From a virus, in the IMG/VR virus record IMGVR_UViG_3300045931_000164, positions 1 to 27,263 of that record: a stretch of DNA of 27,263 bases, one strand, 5' to 3'. Position numbers and translations under genes: made by a program. Each line of letters begins with the position of its first letter. Position 1 is the stretch's first letter. Shown piece after piece: positions 23,700 to 27,263 of the stretch. Under the pieces are notes generated by a model that searched no databases, was not told the origin of the DNA, and saw only the letters and a program-made list of their open reading frames with translations.

Positions 23700-23888
23700 A
23701 TGAACGTGCAAGCCTTCACCCAGGCCGTGGGAGGCCGCCGCGTCCTGATCTCCGTGACCGGCCTTAGCAAGGGCCGCATTTCGCAGTGGGTTACGGACAA
23801 TCATATCCCGCGCTCCTGGGTGAAATTCCTGGAGCTGCGCTTCCCGGTCGCGTGCCGCAAGCACGGCATACGCGATCTCACGCCCTGA
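23700..23888 (+). CDS. Cro-like HTH regulator
   Basis: The 62-residue protein has 'RRVLISVTGLSKGRISQWV' (HTH about residues 13-32) and 'HIPRSWVKFLELRFP', like small Cro/YdaS-type phage regulators. No Shine-Dalgarno is present and the promoter -10 is only 7 nt upstream, so a leaderless mRNA is predicted. It is divergent to the repressor and its 3' end overlaps the next, convergent gene by 11 nt. It should compete for the same operators and favour lytic growth. Confidence 0.75.
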   Translation: MNVQAFTQAVGGRRVLISVTGLSKGRISQWVTDNHIPRSWVKFLELRFPVACRKHGIRDLTP

Positions 23889-24234
23889 AGAGTCCCCGAT
23901 AGCGGGCCTCCGTCGCCACCGACATGAACCAACCGATTCGGAGCCAGTTCTTGGCGCGGGCGGGGGGCATCACTCCGAGAATGTTGAGCGCCTGCGTGGC
24001 TTGCTTGCTGCGGCTGGGCGCCCGCATCGGTCCGCGCCCGGCCCGCAGCCATTCCATGCTGGCGCCGGTGGCCTTGCTCAACGCCAGCAATTCGTCCGCC
24101 AGCAGAACGCCCGGACGGTTGAGGACATGCTCGAAGCGGTCGCGCCCGATCCGGGCGCGTACGGGTAACTCTTCCCACACGATGTCGGCGGCTGCGGAGG
24201 CGGTGCGCAGCCGCGCGCGAAAGGTTCGCTGCAT
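23878..24234 (-). CDS. Second phage regulator, XRE-like
   Basis: CGGAGGT stands 4 nt before ATG 24234, a strong start. The 118-residue protein has 'ARIGRDRFEHVLNRPGVLLADELL' split by the usual HTH spacing and 'LSKATGASMEWLRAGRGPM', the post-HTH signature of phage repressors, then a basic C-terminal part (RARLR...ARAKNWL). It occupies the cII-like slot between cro and replication but on the opposite strand, so cro transcription runs antisense through it. It may set a second layer of lysogeny control. Confidence 0.65.
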   Translation of the reverse strand: MQRTFRARLRTASAAADIVWEELPVRARIGRDRFEHVLNRPGVLLADELLALSKATGASMEWLRAGRGPMRAPSRSKQATQALNILGVMPPARAKNWLRIGWFMSVATEARYRGLFRA

Positions 24235-24270
24235 TAGACCTCCGGTTTTTATTCAAAACGTCGAGGGTAC

Positions 24271-24281
24271 TGCACGGTGCA
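24271..24281. promoter_or_regulatory. Palindrome upstream of the second regulator
   Basis: TGCAC-G-GTGCA is a perfect 11-nt palindrome 37 nt upstream of ATG 24234. On the - strand TTGAAA (24294-24289) lies just upstream of it. The site differs from the AGTTTAG operators, so it could be the autoregulatory site of the second regulator. Low confidence: short palindromes occur by chance. Confidence 0.3.
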
Positions 24282-24297
24282 ATCGACATTTCAAGAA

Positions 24298-24360
24298 CGC
24301 TTCCCTCCCGCTCATCCCCAGGGAAGCGCTTTTCCCGGCTCGCAAGGGCCGGGATTTCTT
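24298..24360 (+). terminator. Tandem intrinsic terminators between switch and replication genes
   Basis: Stem 1 pairs CGCTTCCCT with AGGGAAGCG (24298-24306 with 24320-24328) and is followed by CTTTT. Stem 2 pairs CCCGGC with GCCGGG (24334-24339 with 24348-24353) and is followed by ATTTCTT. They would stop rightward transcripts from the cro promoter, as lambda tR1 does, just before the replication promoter. Confidence 0.6.
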
Positions 24361-24387
24361 CATTCTCTGATGTTGTCATATCGGCGA

Positions 24388-24429
24388 AGTTTAGATAGCT
24401 AGACTTCGCCATGTCAAGCACTCTAAACC
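24388..24429 (+). promoter_or_regulatory. Replication promoter with embedded operator pair
   Basis: TAGACT (24400-24405) and TAAACC (24424-24429) are 18 nt apart. Operators lie at 24388-24405 (AGTTTAG-ATAG-CTAGACT, nearly symmetric) and 24412-24429 (TGTCAAG-CACT-CTAAACC), 24 bp centre to centre. The first is extended by flanking GGCGA/TCGCC. The -10 ends 7 nt before ATG 24437, the same geometry as the cro promoter. Confidence 0.65.
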
Positions 24430-24436
24430 CACAGCC

Positions 24437-24832
24437 ATGAGCCTCGCAACCCGCCAGGCGTGGCAGGCGCACCTGTTCGGCGGAGGGGCCACGCCCGGCC
24501 CGCGGCGCCGGAACCAGCACCCTGAGCAGGGCGTGCTGAACGCCGTCATCAAGGTCCTGCGCCTGCACCCGGAGGTCTCCTGGGTCGCGCGGATGAATAG
24601 CGGCGCCTACCGGATGCCCGACGGGCGATACGTGCGCTTCGGGTTCCCAGGCTGCCCGGACATCCTGGGCCAGATGTGCGATGGACGCCTGCTGGCGATC
24701 GAGGTGAAGAGCTCGAAGGGGCGCCTCACGGACGAGCAGGAATTCATGCTCGCCAAGGTCCGGGCGAATAACGGTGTATCAGGGGTCGCGCGGTCGATCG
24801 CGGAGGCGGTCGCGATCGTGGAGGGCCGGTGA
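24437..24832 (+). CDS. VRR-NUC domain nuclease
   Basis: The 131-residue protein is a PD-(D/E)xK nuclease of the VRR-NUC type: 'GFPGCPDILG' supplies Asp75, 'LLAIEVKSSKG' gives Glu89 and Lys91, and Gln101 follows in 'LTDEQEFML'. An early Glu30-Gln31 and 'RMNSGAYR' fit the family core. It probably cuts branched or structured DNA during replication or recombination. No Shine-Dalgarno precedes the ATG; a leaderless transcript is predicted. The stop overlaps the start region of the next gene. Confidence 0.85.
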   Translation: MSLATRQAWQAHLFGGGATPGPRRRNQHPEQGVLNAVIKVLRLHPEVSWVARMNSGAYRMPDGRYVRFGFPGCPDILGQMCDGRLLAIEVKSSKGRLTDEQEFMLAKVRANNGVSGVARSIAEAVAIVEGR

Positions 24833-25441
24833 GTGCCAGATCGCCTGATACGCGACGAGATCTTGGAGTCCGAGCGCTGGCTGCGCCTGAAGGACAACGC
24901 CGACCGGCTCGCCTTCATTGCGCTCCTGCTCAAGGCCGACTCCTACGGGAATTTCAGCGCCGATGCGTTCCGCCTGATGCGCCTGTGGCGCGACTTCGGG
25001 ATCAACAACGAACCGCATGCCTGCAAGACGCTGACGGAGCTGGCAGACGCCGACCTGGTGCGGCTCTACGAGGTCGATGGGAAGGCTTATCTACACATTC
25101 CGAGATTCGGGCAGCGAGCACGCTATTTCAAGCGAGTTTTCCCGATTTCGCCATGGACAATCGAGCACAAACAAGAGGTTACAAATAATTCACCTGTCTA
25201 CAGTCAGGTGCGCACAGCAGAAGTGAAGAGAAGTGAAGAGAAGAGAAGTGAAGTTGACCTTGGTTTATCTATCTCTCCTACACGGGACAAGCGCAACGTC
25301 AAAACCGTTTTAAAAAACATTCCTGAAGACCAAAACCAGGACCACGTCGAGAGAAACCGTCGACTGGCGATCGCCTTGGCAAGCGGCGATATCGAGCTCG
25401 CCAGAGCAATCAAGGCAGGGAAACGGCGAAAAAAAAGGTGA
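24833..25441 (+). CDS. Replication initiator-like protein
   Basis: GTG 24833 follows the nuclease stop directly and gives 202 residues. The N-terminal half is a winged-helix-like domain ('RDEILESERWLRLKDNADR', 'LTELADADLVRLYEVDGKAY') of the kind found in phage replisome organisers. A Lys/Glu/Arg repeat (VKRSEEKRSEV) links to a basic C-terminal helix ending KAGKRRKKR. The second half is visibly A+T- and purine-rich, like a phage origin inside an O-like gene. No helicase gene is seen, so host DnaB loading is likely. Confidence 0.65.
   Translation: MPDRLIRDEILESERWLRLKDNADRLAFIALLLKADSYGNFSADAFRLMRLWRDFGINNEPHACKTLTELADADLVRLYEVDGKAYLHIPRFGQRARYFKRVFPISPWTIEHKQEVTNNSPVYSQVRTAEVKRSEEKRSEVDLGLSISPTRDKRNVKTVLKNIPEDQNQDHVERNRRLAIALASGDIELARAIKAGKRRKKR
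25219..25253 (+). repeat. Iteron-like purine repeats, possible replication origin
   Basis: Three copies of AGAAGTGAAG lie at 25219-25228, 25229-25238 and 25244-25253, with a 5-nt AGAAG between the second and third. The tract is all purine on the + strand apart from the T of each repeat, and is followed by an A+T-rich stretch to about 25320. It lies inside the initiator-like gene, as lambda ori lies in O. Replication slippage is an alternative. Confidence 0.45.
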
Positions 25442-25445
25442 GGAC

Positions 25446-26015
25446 ATGAAAGGCGATAAGAGGCCATGCGAGCGGCAATGTCAGAAGTGTCTGCAATGGA
25501 AACATCATTCGCGCTTTCGCATTGGGAAAAAAATGGGTGCAACCGATGCGTTGCACACGTTTAGCGCGAAGTGCCGCGACTGCGAGCAGATCGAGAGGAA
25601 CGAGAAAAAGAACGAGGACCGTCCGCTGGCGATTGTGAGAGCGCGGGCGGCACGCAAAGCGGCTGAACTCAAAGTGCCGTTTGACTTCATTTGGATAAAC
25701 ATGAATTACCAAGGCCTGGTTCCGTATTTCCGCGCTGCGCTCAGCGGCGAGGCGACGTGTCGGTCGTGCGGGCATGCGTATCAAGGTGAAAGAGATATTC
25801 AAACCGACCATCTAGAAGCACCGCGAAGTCCTGACGATTGGGCGCGGCAGCATGCGCGCAATTTGGTTTTGTTGTGCCAATCGTGCAACGGGACGAAAGG
25901 ACGCAAGCCGCTTGCCACTTGGCTAGATGAACAGGAAGGCGCACGGATTAGCAATGAACTGCATCGTGGAGAGGTCCAACCGAATGGTTGGCGCCAGATA
26001 AATCTGTGGGACTGA
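25446..26015 (+). CDS. HNH endonuclease with N-terminal zinc ribbon
   Basis: The 189-residue protein has CxxC pairs at 12-15 and 43-46, a Lys/Arg-rich linker, then an HNH core: CRSCG (105-109), Asp121-His122, Asn139, CQSCN (144-148) and a following GTKGRK. It should be a metal-dependent nicking or cutting enzyme. AGGTGAGG precedes the ATG. The gene is clearly more A+T-rich than its neighbours, suggesting later acquisition, possibly as a homing-type or moron gene. It is distinct from the terminase-linked HNH at 26910. Confidence 0.85.
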   Translation: MKGDKRPCERQCQKCLQWKHHSRFRIGKKMGATDALHTFSAKCRDCEQIERNEKKNEDRPLAIVRARAARKAAELKVPFDFIWINMNYQGLVPYFRAALSGEATCRSCGHAYQGERDIQTDHLEAPRSPDDWARQHARNLVLLCQSCNGTKGRKPLATWLDEQEGARISNELHRGEVQPNGWRQINLWD

Positions 26016-26020
26016 CGAGC

Positions 26021-26359
26021 ATGCGATGTCCGCGCTGTCACGCCGCGATCGAGCGTGCGAGATATTGCAGCGACTGCGGCTGGACGCGGCCGACGAAGCC
26101 CGCCGTGCCGCAGTCCAGGCCACCGACGCCGGCACCGGTTGAGGCGCCCTTGCCGCCGCTTGCCGTGCGCGCGAAGCGCATGGCCGAGCTCAGGCAGATC
26201 CTCAGGCAGGCGAAGCGCCAGCGCTTTCATCGTCCCGCCGAGCACGGCGTCGAAGTCATCGCCGGCCACGGCACGCGCTGCACCTGCGAGCGCTGCTTCG
26301 CCGTGCGCATGAAGCCGGCGCAGATGCGGGAGCTCCGCGAGATGGAGCGCGGGGAATGA
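26021..26359 (+). CDS. Zinc-ribbon protein of unknown function
   Basis: ATG 26021 is chosen because the N-terminus then opens with 'MRCPRCHAAI...YCSDCGW', a four-Cys zinc ribbon. A Pro-rich linker (VPQSRPPTPAPVEAPLPP) follows, then a basic helix and a second Cys set (CTCERCF) near the C-terminus. It has 112 residues. The last codons overlap the next gene (ATGA at 26356). Nucleic-acid or protein binding is likely, but no specific role can be given. Confidence 0.65.
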   Translation: MRCPRCHAAIERARYCSDCGWTRPTKPAVPQSRPPTPAPVEAPLPPLAVRAKRMAELRQILRQAKRQRFHRPAEHGVEVIAGHGTRCTCERCFAVRMKPAQMRELREMERGE

Positions 26360-26460
26360 GCCGGCTCGACGACGAGGACAACACGGTGTGGATCTACCTG
26401 CTGCTGCTCGCCGTCGTGGTGCTCGTGCTCGCCTTCGTCCTGGCGTGGGTGCTCGCGTGA
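26356..26460 (+). CDS. Single-TM small protein (34 aa)
   Basis: It starts in an ATGA overlap and reads MSRLDDEDNT, then a continuous hydrophobic helix rich in Leu and Val (about residues 11-34) with no charged tail. It is an N-out or N-in single-span membrane protein. With no lysis gene found elsewhere it is a weak pinholin candidate; a role in exclusion or complex anchoring is equally possible. Confidence 0.5.
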   Translation: MSRLDDEDNTVWIYLLLLAVVVLVLAFVLAWVLA

Positions 26461-26465
26461 TCCAC

Positions 26466-26489
26466 GTGAAACGCTGGCCCGGCATCCGC
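26466..26489 (+). repeat. Truncated copy of the start of the 45-aa gene
   Basis: GTGAAACGCTGGCCCGGCAT and the next four bases match the first 24 nt of the gene at 26776 (26776-26799) at 20 of 24 positions, giving VKRWPGIR against MKRWPLIR. The frame ends at 26501. The two copies bracket the 92-aa gene, so they may mark an insertion or local duplication. Confidence 0.5.
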
Positions 26490-26500
26490 AGGAGGTGGTG

Positions 26501-26779
26501 ATGGCAGCAACAGACTATCAGCGCGGATATTCGAAGGGCTATCAGAGAGGCCGCAACGGCACATGGCCGGATTACGTGCCGCCGGCCGTTCCCTGCGAAA
26601 TAGTCGATGCTCTACGCTTGGCGCTCGTCAATCTACGCAACGCCATTGATGCACAACTGGCCGTGTTTGATGAAGATGACCCTCTGAATCTTGCCTTGTC
26701 ACAGCACATTGACGCAGCAACGCAGGCGCTATCGCGGTTGACGCACTACGCAACTACTGGCGATACGAAAGACGCATGA
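26501..26779 (+). CDS. Small accessory protein with YxRGYxKGY repeats
   Basis: GGAGG at 26491-26495 selects ATG 26501 over in-frame GTG codons. The 92-residue protein opens with 'DYQRGYSKGYQRGRNG', a tandem Tyr/Gly repeat seen in small phage proteins, followed by a helical domain ('IVDALRLALVNLRNAIDAQ', 'LALSQHIDAATQALSRL'). It is more A+T-rich than its neighbours, as expected for a moron. It overlaps the next gene by ATGA. No function is recognised; it would be a reasonable candidate for host-takeover or anti-defence testing. Confidence 0.6.
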   Translation: MAATDYQRGYSKGYQRGRNGTWPDYVPPAVPCEIVDALRLALVNLRNAIDAQLAVFDEDDPLNLALSQHIDAATQALSRLTHYATTGDTKDA

Positions 26780-26913
26780 AACGCTGGCCGCTCATCCGCC
26801 ACCTGCGCTACCTGTGGCTGTCATGGTGCCTGTGGCGCTGGTGGCATACCGGCGCTTGCCCCGTCGATGCCGACTTCAAGTTTCTCGACGACGTGTGGGA
26901 AGGACGCGCATGA
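26776..26913 (+). CDS. Trp/Arg-rich small phage protein (45 aa)
   Basis: The ORF MKRWPLIRHLRYLWLSWCLW, then RWWHTGACPV and an acidic end 'FLDDVWEGRA', starts and ends in ATGA overlaps with its neighbours. The amphipathic Trp/Arg helix suggests membrane-surface association. Proteins with this 'RWPxIRHxRYLW...DxVWxG' look are common in proteobacterial phages, without known role. Confidence 0.65.
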   Translation: MKRWPLIRHLRYLWLSWCLWRWWHTGACPVDADFKFLDDVWEGRA

Positions 26914-27197
26914 CCGATCCCTTCTACCACTCGAACGCATGGCGCGAGCTGCGCTACCTGTGCCTGAAGCGCGATCACTGGCACTGCACCGTGTGCGAGA
27001 GGAGCGTGCGGCTCAAGGGCAGCGCACGAGTCGATCACATCATCGATCGGCGCGAACGTCCCGACCTGGCGCTCATGCTCTCCAACCTGCGCACACTCTG
27101 CGCTTCCTGCGACAACAAGCGCCATGCCGAGAAGGGTGGACGTCAGATCGAGCGCCCGGAGATCGCGCTCGACGGACTGCCGAAGTCATGGCGATAA
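26910..27197 (+). CDS. HNH endonuclease linked to terminase
   Basis: The 95-residue protein has the start 'FYHSNAWRELRYLCLKRD', then CTVCE (26-30), Asp42-His43, Asn59 and CASCDNKRH (64-72), a full HNH core. Small HNH proteins of this type lie directly upstream of P27-type small terminases and assist cos cleavage in HK97-like phages. Here it is the last full gene, and terS is the first, so the two would be adjacent in a circular genome. Confidence 0.9.
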   Translation: MTDPFYHSNAWRELRYLCLKRDHWHCTVCERSVRLKGSARVDHIIDRRERPDLALMLSNLRTLCASCDNKRHAEKGGRQIERPEIALDGLPKSWR

Positions 27198-27263
27198 TCC
27201 ACCGGGGGACGTGTCTCGACGACGGGAGGGGGGCGATTGCGTTTCTGCGATCGAGCGACCGAC
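27188..27263 (+). other. Right end: short open frame and possible cos region
   Basis: After the HNH stop only 66 nt remain. An ATG at 27188 opens a frame to the window end (MAIIHRGTCLDDGRG...), and if joined to the window start it would stop after about 38 codons, so it is doubtful. The tract GGGAGGGGGGCGA (27223-27235) is G-rich like cos-adjacent DNA between HNH and terS genes. The cut site itself cannot be seen. Confidence 0.25.

Noticed and set aside
24829-25188. 119-codon + strand frame overlapping the replication gene
   Set aside because: Starts at GTG 24829 in an ATG-poor shadow frame; the 24833 frame shows the winged-helix pattern and continues to 25441.
25219-25253. CRISPR-like array
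   Set aside because: Units are 10 nt with no spacers; purine repeats inside a coding frame, not CRISPR.

Overview
The window reads as the genome, or nearly the whole genome, of a lambda-like temperate siphovirus of a GC-rich proteobacterium. The host class is inferred from the strong GC bias, Shine-Dalgarno starts, and a bacterial tRNA-His fragment at the attachment site; a beta- or gammaproteobacterium is likely, but species cannot be read from the sequence.

Region 1 (22-19920, all + strand) is one tightly packed late block with many ATGA, GTGA and TGATG overlaps. It runs: P27-type small terminase, large terminase, a fused HK97-type prohead protease-major capsid protein, a small lipoprotein, a proline-rich protein, an intrinsic terminator, two small proteins, portal, a collagen-like/CBM-like protein, head-tail connectors, tail terminator, tail tube, a G/GT tail chaperone pair joined by a -1 frameshift site (G GGA AAA at 9980-9986), an unknown protein, tape measure, M-like and L-like minor tail proteins, an NlpC/P60 hydrolase, a 1418-codon I-J-like tail-tip protein, an S74-type tail fibre and a small ORF.

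Region 2 (19923-23078, - strand) is the lysogeny and recombination block: a small zinc-finger protein, an attP-like site made of the 3' half of tRNA-His flanked by repeated integrase arm-type sites, a tyrosine integrase, a DUF4224 excisionase-like protein, a small ORF, a putative single-strand annealing protein and another small ORF.

Region 3 (23079-24436) is the switch. A leftward HTH repressor, apparently frameshifted, sits divergent to a Cro-like gene, with a second leftward regulator between the Cro-like gene and the replication genes. Six copies of an 18-bp operator (AGTTTAG-N4-CTAAACT) occur as three pairs, 23, 23 and 24 bp centre to centre. Each pair covers the -35 and -10 of a promoter: leftward early, cro, and replication. 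The cro and replication promoters both place TAAAC(T/C) exactly 7 nt before ATG, which predicts leaderless mRNAs.

Region 4 (24437-27263, + strand) holds a VRR-NUC nuclease, a replication initiator-like gene with iteron-like purine repeats, an A+T-richer HNH gene, several small accessory genes, and an HNH protein of the kind that lies just upstream of the small terminase and cos. The order terminase-tail-att-int-switch-replication-HNH matches the linear lambda map, so the sequence is probably an excised or packaged genome, not an integrated one. No holin, endolysin or spanin was recognised. I see no clear new defence system. The most unusual parts are the promoter-embedded operator pairs with leaderless starts, the in-frame internal start in the protease-capsid fusion, and the broken repressor.
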